Of a stretch of DNA of 64,000 bases, positions 52,956 through 63,834 are shown piece by piece. A model generated the notes under the pieces. It was not told the origin of the DNA. It ran no database searches and saw only the letters and a list, made by a program, of their open reading frames with translations. The DNA is taken from assembly GCA_002812745.2 (NCBI GenBank), contig NCSJ02000061.1, forward strand, positions 62,001 to 126,000, written 5' to 3'. Both the position numbers and the translations under genes were made by a program. The stretch is from Scytalidium lignicola (lineage: Eukaryota; Ascomycota; Leotiomycetes). Within the stretch, counting starts at the first letter, position 1. Each line of letters begins with the position of its first letter.

Positions 52956-55129
52956 GGGCGTGGTACTGGGTTGGCGCTGTTTGTGACAGATTGACTCCGA
53001 ATTCTCCGGGTATTCAAAGGGCGAACTAGCGGTTCAGAGTCCGATCGATGAGGGGTTTCTATGTGTGTCCAAGATGGGGTGGTGGAACTTCCTTTCCCCC
53101 GTGTCTCCTGGCGTACTCTCTGGTTTCGTCGGACATAATCTGATCTCCTCATGTGTTTGCGTAGTTCTGCCGCGGACGTGAAGTCTCTGCCGCAGTACAC
53201 GCATACTTTCATACATTGGGCAATTGTGAGCTCGGCGTTGTGTGTTGGCCAGTCACTATAGATTTCCTGGTGTAGAGGGCATTTGCACCCTTTGTAGATC
53301 TTTCCCAGAGCTGTACGGGTATCTGTTGCCATGGAGGTGGGTGGGGATGGAGCAGTCTCAACCGTGGTGCGAATCCATTCGCCGTCGTTGTTGCTAGCTA
53401 GATTGTTGAGCCAGGTGTCAGCATCCTGCATTGTAAATGCTCCTTCTATTCTAAATGGTAGTAGTTCTTCGTCCCCAAGTTCTTGAGTAAAGGAGAAGGG
53501 TTCCCCTGTGGCCTGGATCTGCACGTCAGCTGGTGCGTCTCGCGTCTGTGTAGGCTCCTGTTGTGTTGCTGGTGTTGCCCAGTCTTCCTCCGCCGAGAGG
53601 CCACCGGGTGTTTGTGTTATCGTTGCTTCGGAAGGCGTCTGGGCTCCGGTTTGTGTTTGTATTTCTGGAGGTGTTTGCGCTGTCGACGGCCGGTCAGTAG
53701 GTAGGGGTCCTTGAGGCACCATCTGTCCAAATGTGCTGGTGTCCGGTACGACGGGCTCCCTAGCTTCCTCTGGCCTCTGGGTTGCCGTTTGGGCTGGAAT
53801 CGGGGTCGCCGGGATTTGAGTTGTTTGGTTGAGTGTGCGGTTGCGTGTGGTGGGATCTCTCGTTCGTCTAATGTTGTCCTTGGGGGTGTCGTCTTTGGAG
53901 AGGACGTGCCAGTAGGTGTTCCGGATCTGCTTGGCTTGTTCTACTCTTCCCATCTCTTTCTTTCTTGCTGGGCAGGCGGTGCTCCATGCTGTGTGGGCAC
54001 CTTTGCAAACTGTACATCTAGGGGTGAAGCCTTCTACCCCCTTCTGCTTGCAGTTCTTGGTCTCGTGTAGTTCGGCGCAATAGCCACATGTCTGAGCTGC
54101 GTCACATTGAGTGCCGATGTGGCCGTAATTGTAGCAGCGGAAACATTGCTTTACTCTGCAGGCACGATCGTAGAGTTGGCAGATGTGGATTTGTCCGTCC
54201 CACACCATCCCGGCGTAGATGATAGCATTGGCCATTTCGGGGTCTGTGAATTCTACTACTACTAAGGATGCGCGCTTGAGGGGGGATTCCTTTGTCAACC
54301 ATCCTACATACGATATCTCTGCTTTTGGAATGACTGTATAGTTGTCTGCAAGTATCTGCTGGATAGTTGCTTTCTGGTCCTTGATATTAATTGAGTTGGT
54401 AGAGATGCCGTGGACAATGACTCCGTAAGTTGGCACGATGAGTTCTGCGTGTTCTCCAAGACCTTTAATCCAGCCTCTGTTCTCCTTGAGCTTGGTCGCC
54501 TCTGTTATAGAACTGGTGAAGATCTGTACGTCGCCGCTCTTGAGTTGATGTGCAGCCACGATCTTGACTTGTTTAGTTTCCGAATTGTCGTGGATTGATG
54601 TCTCTACTTGGTGTCTTATTCTAGTAGCAGAGAGGGACCGGAAACGCTGGGCAATTCCGTGGTCCTTGAGTTTGACTGTGATTGCTCGGTCCTTGTATGC
54701 TGTGACTGTGGATTGGGTCTTGGTAGTGCGCATGTCTTGTGGGACTGGCGGGGGAGGGGGTGGGGAGCCCTTGGCTGCTACCTGTGCCCACGACGCCGTG
54801 GCTCTGCCTCCGCCGAAATTGGATGCATTTAGTGGGGTCGTGCTTAGTCCCACAGTAGTTTTGATGATGGTGATATCTCTCTGGATGTTCTGTGTGCACT
54901 TGGCGGCATCTTGAATGTAGTGGAGAACCTCGTTCATTGCAGGCTGCCGGAGCACCTTGCTAATGAGCGCAATAGTGGATTCAATGTATAGTTGTACAGT
55001 ATTCCATGGCACCTGGTTCTGCCTGCCTCTATCCACGGCCTGCAGTTGGTTGCACGCTTCTCTGAGGTATATGGCATGCTCGTTGATATGCTCTGGGCCA
55101 ATGTTTACCTGCGGCCATTTAGGCGCCAT
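52949..55129 (-). CDS. LINE ORF1: gag-like nucleic-acid-binding protein
   Basis: Intact frame of 726 aa. A proline run ([10 protein letters not shown]) is near residue 125 and a helical region lies before it. Then come zinc knuckles of the CCHC kind: [27 protein letters not shown] and [15 protein letters not shown] at about 340-395, as in Tad1-clade ORF1 proteins. A long Thr/Gln/Pro-rich stretch follows. Near the C-terminus is a C2H2-like finger, [20 protein letters not shown]. Its stop codon is inside the sequence ATGGTAG, which also holds the ORF2 start. The product would coat the element RNA. No damage seen. Confidence 0.88.
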   Translation of the reverse strand: MAPKWPQVNIGPEHINEHAIYLREACNQLQAVDRGRQNQVPWNTVQLYIESTIALISKVLRQPAMNEVLHYIQDAAKCTQNIQRDITIIKTTVGLSTTPLNASNFGGGRATASWAQVAAKGSPPPPPPVPQDMRTTKTQSTVTAYKDRAITVKLKDHGIAQRFRSLSATRIRHQVETSIHDNSETKQVKIVAAHQLKSGDVQIFTSSITEATKLKENRGWIKGLGEHAELIVPTYGVIVHGISTNSINIKDQKATIQQILADNYTVIPKAEISYVGWLTKESPLKRASLVVVEFTDPEMANAIIYAGMVWDGQIHICQLYDRACRVKQCFRCYNYGHIGTQCDAAQTCGYCAELHETKNCKQKGVEGFTPRCTVCKGAHTAWSTACPARKKEMGRVEQAKQIRNTYWHVLSKDDTPKDNIRRTRDPTTRNRTLNQTTQIPATPIPAQTATQRPEEAREPVVPDTSTFGQMVPQGPLPTDRPSTAQTPPEIQTQTGAQTPSEATITQTPGGLSAEEDWATPATQQEPTQTRDAPADVQIQATGEPFSFTQELGDEELLPFRIEGAFTMQDADTWLNNLASNNDGEWIRTTVETAPSPPTSMATDTRTALGKIYKGCKCPLHQEIYSDWPTHNAELTIAQCMKVCVYCGRDFTSAAELRKHMRRSDYVRRNQRVRQETRGKGSSTTPSWTHIETPHRSDSEPLVRPLNTRRIRSQSVTNSANPVPRPW

Positions 55130-55267
55130 TACTACAGATTGAACGCGTTTTCACGCGTCAAATGTAGTAATTGTCTACGAGGACACAGGATAACTATAGA
55201 AACTGCAAAATATCACGCGTTTTCAAAAATTTGTTCTGAGCCGTTGGTGGTGTTTTTTCGGTAACTT

Positions 55268-55302
<35 letters not shown>

Positions 55303-55303
55303 T
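55268..55303. repeat. (ATT)n microsatellite at the 5' edge of the LINE
   Basis: About ten ATT units directly beside the LINE leader. Confidence 0.85.
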
Positions 55304-55530
55304 CATAGGCTGTCCCAGCCGCCCTTGTGAGTTGGATCCCTGGTCATATGACAATGATAACATGTGACTCACAGTCACATGAGTCATAGTCACATGAGTC
55401 AATGCTTGGTGACTATAAATAGTTGTATCTGCTCTGAAAAACAATTAGAAGAATATCACACTTGTACCTCAGTTCAGAGCTTCAACTTTGTGGCGGCTAT
55501 GCAGCGAACGACTATAAATACAGGTGTTCC
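55304..55530 (+). promoter_or_regulatory. Promoter- or LTR-like segment with TGASTCA cluster
   Basis: Contains GTGACTCAC and two ATGAGTCA sites at about 55360-55402, in two direct copies of AGTCACATGAGTCA. A TATA-like GACTATAAATAG follows near 55411. This order (activator sites, TATA, leader) suits a promoter or solo LTR, but I found no matching ends or target duplication. Confidence 0.35.
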
Positions 55531-56220
55531 CACTTCTCTTTTCCAGAAACTAAGCAGAACCTGGCCGGGCTTGCTTCTCTCCTAATTAACAAATGAAAAC
55601 CTCTGTACGTATAGTCCTGATATCCGTTCTCTGTCTTTGCACTTGTCAGGCCTTTCCTGGCCCTCCTCTACTTCTATATACTAGTAATCACTCAATGCTG
55701 TGTATATTTGAGTACGGTGGATGGCACTGCTTGGAATTGCCCCAGGAGTCCTACCCTTAATATCATCTTTGCTGCTTGTACTGCCATTGACGAGCTACAG
55801 AGTATGCGTTTGATGTCCACACATGGTCGCTTGCCTGCCCACATCTTTTGTCGCTCTTCTATCCAATTCCTGCAACAACATGCAAACAGGAAACAAGGAT
55901 AGCCAACCACCACAAACTTATACTGGCTTCTCTTCCGTATCATTTAATAACTACTCCATTATCGCCTCCCACCATTAATCATCTGCTATTTTGCCATTAG
56001 GAATTTCATGGACTGAACTGCGGTCTTATTTCCAAGGGTTTTCCTAGCTTTACCTAATTAGGCAGAGCTAAGATGCCAACTGGCTCTCGTGGGCCACAAC
56101 AGTTGAAAGACCATAATATACCCTCATGTCGCGACGGCTAGAGTTACTAATATATAGTATTACCTCAAATTTTCTTGGTAGTGATACGATTTAGGGACTG
56201 TCTATGATTGACATCATGCA
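55531..56220. other. Gene-free stretch
   Basis: No supported coding sequence. 3' flank of the minus-strand kinase-like gene. Confidence 0.4.
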
Positions 56221-57250
56221 TTATCTAACCCTCCTCCTGGCATCCCCATCTATGGATATGTCTTTCAAAACTAAGAAACGAGCTAACATACAGAGAGGTG
56301 TCAAGATCCCTGCGTTCCTCGAACGAGCTATGAAGACGTGCTAGCAAGTCTTAGCAATGATCAAAATTGGAGATTGGGGAAACTCACGTCCGAGAGCTCG
56401 TCTGGTGTTGCAGAAGAAGTAGCTTCTACGAAATTGACCGCCTCGGCGGACCAGTCCACATCAGTGGACTCCAAAGTTTCTCTCGTCTCATGCATCATCC
56501 GTAACATGATCATGCTCAAGGAATTCAAATCGGCTGAAGTGTGCTCTCTATTATCCGGGAAGATAGTGGGATCTGACCTCATATAATTAAAACCATGTTA
56601 TGCTCTCTGCGTTCGGCTTCCCACCAATCTTAACCTTGCCTTTCAAAGACACGAGAATGTTCTCTATTGATATACGTGGGTGGTCCAGTCCCCTGGACCA
56701 GATGAATCGTATTCTAGCCAAGACCTGCGATGTCAGCAAAGGTAGGATTGGAAGAGGGTGATATTCGACTCACTTGGCTGATTATATATGCTATCTCCTG
56801 TTCTGTTGGATAGATTGAGTGAAGTAGTAAATCTGCTATCAAGAACCTTACATACTCAGTAAATGTAAAGATTTTATTTCTGAATAAATAGCGTTCACAG
56901 ATATTAACGAAATCCGGGTGCTGGATTTCGGGAAGACAATAAACCTCATCGCTTTGAGATGTAACTCCAAAGGTCCTCATCACCTGGATTTCTGTCCCAT
57001 TATTGCAGAGGACAAGTACGAAGTCTGAGCCAAGTTCGATAAACGGTTCGTAGAAGTCCCAGGGATTGCATCTGAATGACGGGATTTCCTTTATCTGTGC
57101 GATCCAAAATTCTTTCCTGGCGACTTTGGAAGACATGTGCGCGTGCGTTGGACAGAGTGATGTCGAGTTACAGCAACGTTTTCTCATAGCCGAGGTTGGT
57201 AGAATTGCTGCAGTATCAGCAGGAACAGTGTCTAAAGATCTGCCGCTCAT
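56221..57250 (-). CDS. Pseudokinase-like protein, 4 exons (copy 1, intact)
   Basis: Exons 56774-57250, 56625-56724, 56388-56572 and 56221-56340 join to 293 aa, with introns of 49, 52 and 47 bp. The fold signature is that of a protein kinase with lost catalysis. A hinge-like stretch GSDFVLVLCNNGTEIQV is followed by a second lobe with SRGLDHPRISIENILV, where HRD-x4-N should be; only the Asn of the loop remains. The DFG motif is replaced by KIDPT. The intron after IISQ and the phase-1 intron after VKI are in the same places as in the two related genes at 57.9-59.1 and 61.9-63.0 kb. No glycine loop is recognisable. It probably binds partners rather than phosphorylates (inference). Confidence 0.65.
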
Positions 57251-57946
57251 AACTCAATTAAAGGAACTAGAAGATTGCGAACGGAAGAAGAAAGGAACGA
57301 AGGAATTCTAAAGAGGTGGCAAGTGAATGGTTATGAAGTCCTCATGAGAGAATCGAATAGCAAAGAAAAACATGGAATCTTTTGCTTGCTAGGATTTAGA
57401 GATGATCTCCATTAAAGAATTGCCACCCAGATATGGCTCCCTTGTGATCATGAAAAGATATCAAGGGTGGTCTCCATCCGAAATGTGCTGTCCGCGACCT
57501 TGAGACCTTGCGACCTTGAAAGGGCGAAAGTGTTCAGATTTGGAGGGAGCCCTGAATTGGATGCCTGTGATTTATGGTAAAGGATTTCTGGTGGGGACTT
57601 TCTTGCAAAAAGGTCTTTTAGTGGGGACCTCCCTACCAAAAGCAGCCATAATTGGCTCCTCCCAAGAGCAGGTGAGTCATGGAGGGGAATGTGGATCATC
57701 CAGATGAACTGTATACTACCAAGAACTTGTAATGTCAATGAAATCCAAGTCAGAGTTTCAGCGGTGAAACTTCTCGCTGGGGTTCTTAATCATTTAATCC
57801 TCGCACAAAATCAGAACGGGACATAAGAGTTCGACGCGGGAATAAATTGAATATGATAAGATGAGATGGAATTTTCGCAATTCAGCGAAAGTGTAATGCA
57901 ATAAGTCTTTTAATTCAAATACAACCTCCTATTACTAATTTAGAAA
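57251..57946. other. Intergenic between kinase-like copies 1 and 2
   Basis: No supported gene. Includes a short duplicated phrase around 57580-57635 (GGTGGGGACTTTCTTGC / AGTGGGGACCTCCCTACC). Confidence 0.4.
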
Positions 57947-59058
57947 TTACTCTCGTTGTAAATACCTGTAATACCCACGCGAACAGACCTGGGCCAAAGA
58001 TATTAGGCCGATGAGTGATTCTTTCTGCCATGGACGGGCCAGGAGTGGATGCTACGGCTGTCAGAGTAGGTCTCTTAAGGTGTGAAAGGACAGGGGATAA
58101 TATACCTTGAGCAGCTCCGCCGCAGAGACAGCAGATGTCGTTGCGGAAAGGAATCCAAGAGCATCTGGGCTTGAACGCCAGCGATGCAGATCGTCGATAC
58201 CGATAGCCCCATCCTCATTGACGTACTTCTGCATCAATTCCATCATGATGAACGAGAGGGCTCTGATATCACGAGGCTCGCCCCTGGGCCGTGAGATTAT
58301 GTGACAGCATTCTTGATTTGCTGTGAGATCGGATCAACTCATGCATCACTCGTACGAGGAGCTTTACTCACCAATCTTCACATCGCCGTCTGTGTTGAGC
58401 AAGATATTCGAAGAACTGAGAGACCCGTGTAAGCCACGTCAGTCACGATCTGCTGTGATCAGTGCATGTTCTTGAATGGCTTGCGGGAGCTTACCTGTCC
58501 GAGGATAGCCGCGAGTTGTCGCTCATCGGGATAAGCTGGCGACTTTACCAGCTGCTCGAGGGAGACGGGCATGTGCTCGAGGACAATGTAGAGGCTGTTG
58601 CCAGTGGTGAAAGCTTCAAGGGCAGCGACGATAGTTCGGTCCTGAAGTTGTCGAAACACATGTAGCGTCTTTTTGGCCGCTTGGGTTGAGAATGCTTTCA
58701 CATGGACAAGCTCAATGGGAGGGGCCTTCCGAGCAGCTACTTCCAGTGGGCCGCCGAGTTCAATGTCATAGATCTTTTCGTACTTCTCTCATGGAGATTT
58801 CCATGCCGCTCGAAGCTGGAGAGGGCCATTTGTTGTAGACTTGACCATCCCCGATTGTGCCTTTCCCGTCCCGGCTGCGATATCAAAGGTAGTTTCTGGA
58901 AAGCGGGTTTTTTTCTTGCTTGAGGCATCATTCTTGGAGGTCAAGCTATAATCAGGTGAGTCGGGCATGGCAGCACTCTTCGTAATCTGGGCTGGCGATT
59001 TGGCTCCCGCCAATGCAAGCATATCAATGTGTTTAAAATTATTATCAGAAGGACCCAT
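57947..59058 (-). pseudogene. Pseudokinase-like gene, broken (copy 2)
   Basis: From the ATG at 59056-59058 (MGPSDNNFKHIDML) the frame reads to a TGA at 58789-58791 after AAWKSP. It then continues as EKYEKIYDIELGG, VKAFSTQAAKKTLHVFRQLQ, LYIVLEHMPVSLEQLVKSP and ERQLAAILGQ. A GTAAGC donor follows at 58494. The next block RGLHGSLSSSNILLNTDGDV has HGS for HRD, keeps the Asn, and is preceded by another TGA; the acceptor is unclear. A phase-1 intron after VKI (58321-58371) leads to DIRALSFIMMELMQKYV, and a further intron (58054-58105) to HPLLARPWQKE. DFG is absent. Two TGAs and a probable frameshift near 58020 make it a pseudogene. Confidence 0.75.
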
Positions 59059-60049
59059 TTTGAGGTAATAGAGTGCTAAAGCTGGTGCTGGTTAGTACGT
59101 GCGATGACAGGGATGTGGAAGTAATGAGAAATCGAGCGAGGGACCGGCTCAGAAGTAAAGAGTACACTGTTGTTTGTGTGTTTGTGTTGATATAGATGAT
59201 CTCACCTCGAAGTGATGATCTACCCGTTAACGCAAACCCCCCACCCCCCCTTTTCTCTCTAAATACCATCCATCCCCATGTTATCGGCGGATCCGCCTAT
59301 TTCGTTGAAGGAATTTCGTCGAAGTAATTAGTAACCGGATTTGGTTTGAGCCACTCCAGTAGTTGTTCAGGAAACGGACCAAAAGAGCTATCATCTCTTC
59401 AAGAGGTTGTCTCGTACAGTAATCTGCGTTGGGCAAAGATCGGTCATTTTTGGTGATTTAATCTGGATGATCACTTTTAGATTATCACNTTTTTTTTAAT
59501 AGATGATTGCTCTTTTTTATAGACGATTCCCTTTGAAAATTTGTTGCTTGCGTGGACCGTTAGATCTTCGCATCAAGCCGGATGATCCAAGCTCTAGGAT
59601 CCAATGGCGTGCACCACCTGTATACTGTTGAAGTGATCTCCATCCGATTTCTGAGGCGAACCATCTCAGAATGATGTAGGATAGCAGACCATCAGGCAGT
59701 TAGCAATTATCTTTACCCGAATGGACTATTTCGCTCATCGTCTCAATCTTTAAGTTTATCTTTACATGGATCATCATCAATTATATCCCATCCTAGTTAT
59801 GCTCCACCTTGACCAGTTTTGCTCTGACGACTCGTCATAACGAGAAATTCGATAACAAGTCTAGTTTATTTGTGCTTCTAGCTAAGACTTATACGTCCGG
59901 TTAAGGCCACGCATGCATTTCTAGTTATCTTGACCACATCCACTTAAGGGTAATACCAACCTGTTGTCAATTCTGTAAGAGAAGAAGCCTTGAGCATGAC
60001 GCCTTAATCATAAATGAATAATGCAATTTTCACTCTTATCTTCACTACA
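59059..60049. other. Gene-free stretch
   Basis: Includes a C-rich run at 59237-59252 (CCCCCCACCCCCCC) in the leader of kinase-like copy 2 and an N at 59489 beside a T run. No coding content. Confidence 0.45.
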
Positions 60050-61243
60050 ATGCTTTGATTACCAGATGAAATCTTGCTGGAGATTCTCAAATACCTTCAT
60101 TATGTCGATGCTGATTTCTCCGTACATGGCAAAAAGGACGATTTGCTTTCCAGTCATGCTACCTGTAAAAGGCTCGCGATTGTTGGACAAGGTCTTGCAT
60201 TCGAACACGTTACATTCACTCAACGAAAAGGAAGGTACGAGGCTCTCCTTGAGATGTCAAAATTTCCTCATGTCTGCAAGATCATTCGGCGCTTAACCTG
60301 TTCCTTTGAGGCTTTCCAAACTAAGCCTGAGCATTCCCAAGGCGCATATTCGCGTCAGAAAACATGGATACAACGTGAGTTTGACAGGTTGTACGACATA
60401 TATTACCGCGGCTGCCAACATCAGCAATTTGAAGACAGCAATGTGGATACGGCCAGCCTGGCTTCAGCTCTATCTTGTTTTCAAAAGCTCAGTTCTGTGA
60501 GAATTGTGGAGGATTTAAGCACTCTATGGGGAGATTGGTTCCCGGATGACCTTAGTTACACCGAAAACGGAGCGAGGCTTTTTGAGACGATCACAACCGC
60601 GTTATTTGTGTCCGGATTAGAGATTGACGAGCTACATTTAGAATCTGCTAGTACGGGTTCTCCAGCATTTACAGGGATCATTCAGAACCTCTCTTCTGCA
60701 GCTCTTGTGCTGTATCCGTATGTATTTGGAAAATTGAGACGCTTGAGAATGTTATTACTGTAGCGCGTGGATGGTGAACAGCTCAATTTCGATAGTATAT
60801 CAAAGCTGATCCAGTCGGCGGCTTCATCACTAGAGGAACTGGTTTTGCAATCCGATCAGTATAGCTACCCACTTCCACGAGATTTTTTTGATTCTCTTGA
60901 TCTTCCCAGGTTGCGAGCTATCAGCTTGAATGCATTGGAAATTCAGAATCTATTGCATCTGCTGAGTTTCATTCGCAGGCACGCCCTTACCTTGAAGAAC
61001 ATTGAATTGAGCGAGATCAGCTTGGAAGAAGGCTCTTGGGAAACGGCCATCGTTGGAATGCGGGAATTGTTAGACTTGGATTTGGTTCGCATTAAGGGTC
61101 TTATGCATGACTGGATTGATATCGGAGTAGGGAAAAGCTGGTGGACTTTTCATAATACAACGAGTTCGAGTTTTATCCAACAGGATTTTAATAATAATTC
61201 ATTCGAACTGGCATGGCTACCTTATGATGTTGTGGGGAACTGA
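60050..61243 (+). pseudogene. F-box/leucine-rich protein with two stops
   Basis: F-box proteins link targets to SCF ubiquitin ligases. From ATG 60050 the third codon is TGA, followed by LPDEILLEILKYLHYVDADF, a standard fungal F-box opening, then LLSSHATCKRLAIVGQGLAFEH. The rest is leucine-rich and repeat-like (FQKLSSVRIVEDLSTLWGDW, LRRLRMLLL, AASSLEELVLQSDQYSY, LPRLRAISLNALEIQNLLHL), ending at TGA 61241-61243, about 397 codons in one frame. A second stop, TAG at 60761-60763, is in the middle. CGA-to-TGA and CAG-to-TAG would explain both. The frame is otherwise open, so loss is recent. Confidence 0.8.
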
Positions 61244-61920
61244 GGAAGCCTCAGGGCAGAATCGCCACTTGGAGAGTTGATATCCGAGACACAAGAAATA
61301 GTCATAATTAAATCACCTAAAAGTTTTTCTAGCCGCATGTAATTAATGGAATTAGATTTCACCCTAATGCCGCGGCTATTAATTTTGCAATCGATCTCAA
61401 AATATTGAACTTCTCTCACCCCCACAGTGAAACCCTATCTATGAGGCCTGTTGAGATCATGGTAGCTTCATCGATCAATAATGTCTTCTCGTTTTGATCG
61501 CGTGAAAATTTTCAACTTGTACGTGTTCATAACACTACTTTATTAAACAAATGAATCGTTCCTAGCATCGTTTAGAGATGGTTAGTGTTATCTGGATGAC
61601 TGGACAACCCGAATAATTTGGATGGCCTGTGTGAGCCTGATGATCTGGCTGGTCTAGATGACTGGATGCCATCCAACTCTTGATGGTTGCCGTTCACTAT
61701 ATGAAAACCATCAACTTCCTGGTGGTCGATTCTACTAGGATGATTCTATGGGTTGGACAATCTCCCTTACATATGAGGTAAGAACACCCGTTAGCAATGT
61801 CTTCAAGCTCGAGCCTAAAGAGTCATAATCTCCATCAGTGTTTAATTTCCTTTCTCTTTCTCTCGTGAAAGAAGTCTCAAGGCCTTCATAGAAAAATTAC
61901 AACCTTATCTAAGGTACAAG
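61244..61920. other. Intergenic
   Basis: No supported gene. A repetitive GGATG/CTGGATGA-rich stretch runs at about 61580-61690. Confidence 0.4.
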
Positions 61921-63030
61921 ATGAGCCAATTCGCAATTCCACATCGCCTAAAGAGAATCAAGGCTAAATTGCCCATTACTCTTCATGACAGTCCAGAAGA
62001 GGTAACCAAATCTTCCACTAGCTCTTATTCGGGAACGGTGGCAGTCATGCCTGGAACAACCTACAGATTTCTCAGGATCTTGCTTGGACATCTGTAGGAC
62101 GATTACGACTACATTCGTCACCTTGGACAAGAAATACTCGCAAGCCGAAAGGCTTTGTATTTCAAGCTCGTTAATATTCGACAATGCTAGAGCTCCCATG
62201 TTCTGGAACAGCGTCAAATTCTTTCCAGCATTCAACATCCCAATATTGCAGCTGTCTATGATGTCTACTGCAACAATGACGAGACTTTCCTAGTGATGGA
62301 ACATCTCGATATCTCTCTATCCTAGTTGGAATTCCAAAAGTATGAGCTAGAGGAATGAGAAATAGCGACAATCACTGCGGAGGTACCTATATCACCTCGC
62401 ATGGCAATGTTATGCTAACAATCTCAGGTCCTCAAGGGAGTAACTTATATTTCTTCATTGGAACTCTCTTGCAAACACCTTTCAATGGCAAACATCAGAT
62501 TTTCTTTAGCTGGAGAGATAAAACTTGGTGAGCTCAGCACAATGATTGTATGTTATCGAGCTTAATATGTTCCACTTAGTCTTAGATTTTCAAACCCTTT
62601 ATCACGATCACTTGTACGAGGGCTCAAAAACATCGCAGGTTCTGTTAGATTTCCCAATCTTGGCTGAACTCATAGAAGAGATGATACTTACACGTTATCA
62701 TCTTACCCCTGATGATGAGAAGTGGTCCGAGGATGCTCTAAGCTTTCTGTCTTGTACATTGTCGGGATCATTAGAGAGCTTGGTGAACGTAAGAGGTGAC
62801 TGGTCTCCAAATACCAATATAGCGACTAATCAGACTAGTATCATTTCCTTCGTCTTGCTGTATCTCCAAGGAGATTAATCCCAAGAATCCGTTTCGCCTT
62901 TGCAACATCACGTGGAGTTGACGATGCCATTGATGGAGACGATTCGTTATCACATGATGACGAATGCGTCGGTGATACTGTCACAAGTTATGGCGCTAGT
63001 GGTAGGCAAGCTTACATAGATTTAGTATAG
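61921..63030 (+). pseudogene. Pseudokinase-like gene, broken (copy 3)
   Basis: Begins MSQFAIPHRLKRIKAKLPIT. TAG stops follow ILLGHL (62095), NIRQC and DISLS, with a TGA after YELEE; all fit CAG or CGA/TGG changes. Kinase features are YIRHLGQEILASRKALYF, QRQILSSIQHPNIAAVYDVY (helix C/strand 4), ETFLVMEHLDISLS (hinge), then after an intron VLKGVTYISSLELSCKHLSM with ANIRFSLAGEIKL, where HRD is replaced and Asn kept. Another intron after EIKL leads to ILAELIEEMILTRYHL and WSEDALSFLSCTLSGS. The end reads HFLRLAVSPRRLIPRIRF and an acidic tail. The introns after ITAE and EIKL match those of copies 1 and 2. The second half is intact. Confidence 0.75.
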
Positions 63031-63167
63031 GACAGAGACTCAATCAATTGCGCATACAGATGATACTCTACAGGAGTGGGATATGCCCATAATATAGGGG
63101 CAATCCTGAGACACTTAAGTCACGTGGGCCTACGCCCATCTCCCAATTACGTAAGCATATTCTGACA
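63031..63167. other. Intergenic
   Basis: No coding content. Confidence 0.3.
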
Positions 63168-63834
63168 GCCTAAGGTGGCACATAGGATATCACAACACNT
63201 TTTTATAGTTAATATTATAATATTATTCCTCCACATATCTTCTTTACAACTGAAGAACAAGCGATTTGAAGTAATCAAACAACGTAAACTTTTCCTGAAG
63301 ATCTTAAGTAGGTTAAACTTCCTGATCTTGTCAAATAGTATAATATATACAAGGATAATGAAGATCCATTCCTTGTTTTATCAGAAGATAATGAACATAT
63401 GGAAGTAACTTTGATACTAAGCGAAATTAAGAAGCTACTTCGTTACAAGCTTATCTTTCCAAGTCATGATGAGCTTTGTATGATAAAGGATTCTCCAGAA
63501 GTAATGTTTATTGCCCGGTCATTTAAAATAACATTAGTTTAGTACTTAGAAACTTTACAATACTAACCATTTTATTAATTTTCATATATATACATATAAA
63601 TTATACAAATCCTTTCTTTTATTGTTAAACTTTGATTAATTATGTTTTCTTCTATCAATTTTCTACAAGACTAATTATCTAATCACAATGATGAAATTAG
63701 TGATCAGCTACCTTCTTCATCTTCTGATAATTATTCTATTATTAAAATGAATTTTATACAAATTAGCAAAGATCGTGAATATTATCGTTGGTCTTTAGAT
63801 ATTCTGTTGTGATATCCCATCTGCCACCTCAGGC
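63168..63834. mobile_element. AT-rich repeat fragment bounded by a 30-bp inverted repeat
   Basis: 63168-63197 and 63805-63834 are inverse complements at 27 of 30 positions (core TGTTGTGATATCC). The interior is AT-rich with coding-like scraps: KDNEDPFLVLSEDNEHMEV and KDREYYRWSLDILL. It may be a short inverted-repeat element or the inner edges of two LTRs, since TGTTG..CAACA is LTR-like. I cannot decide which. Confidence 0.45.

Larger units (their letters stand above)
49377..55267 (-). mobile_element. Tad1-like LINE retrotransposon, 3' end missing
   Basis: Non-LTR element read on the minus strand. It has a 5' leader (about 55130-55267), ORF1 (gag-like) and ORF2 (endonuclease, reverse transcriptase, RNase H). 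GC content and codon use are normal, unlike the neighbouring RIP-degraded elements, so it is young or escaped RIP. The sequence stops within the region just after RNase H, with no 3' zinc-finger tail, UTR or poly(A). Confidence 0.9.

Noticed and set aside
55268..55303. (ATT)n as the poly(A)-like tail of the LINE
   Set aside because: It lies at the element's 5' side; the 3' end is at the other side and missing.
55424..55434. TTGTATCTGCT near the LINE as a cluster motif copy
   Set aside because: One core mismatch (TTG for TCG), far from the cluster; likely chance.
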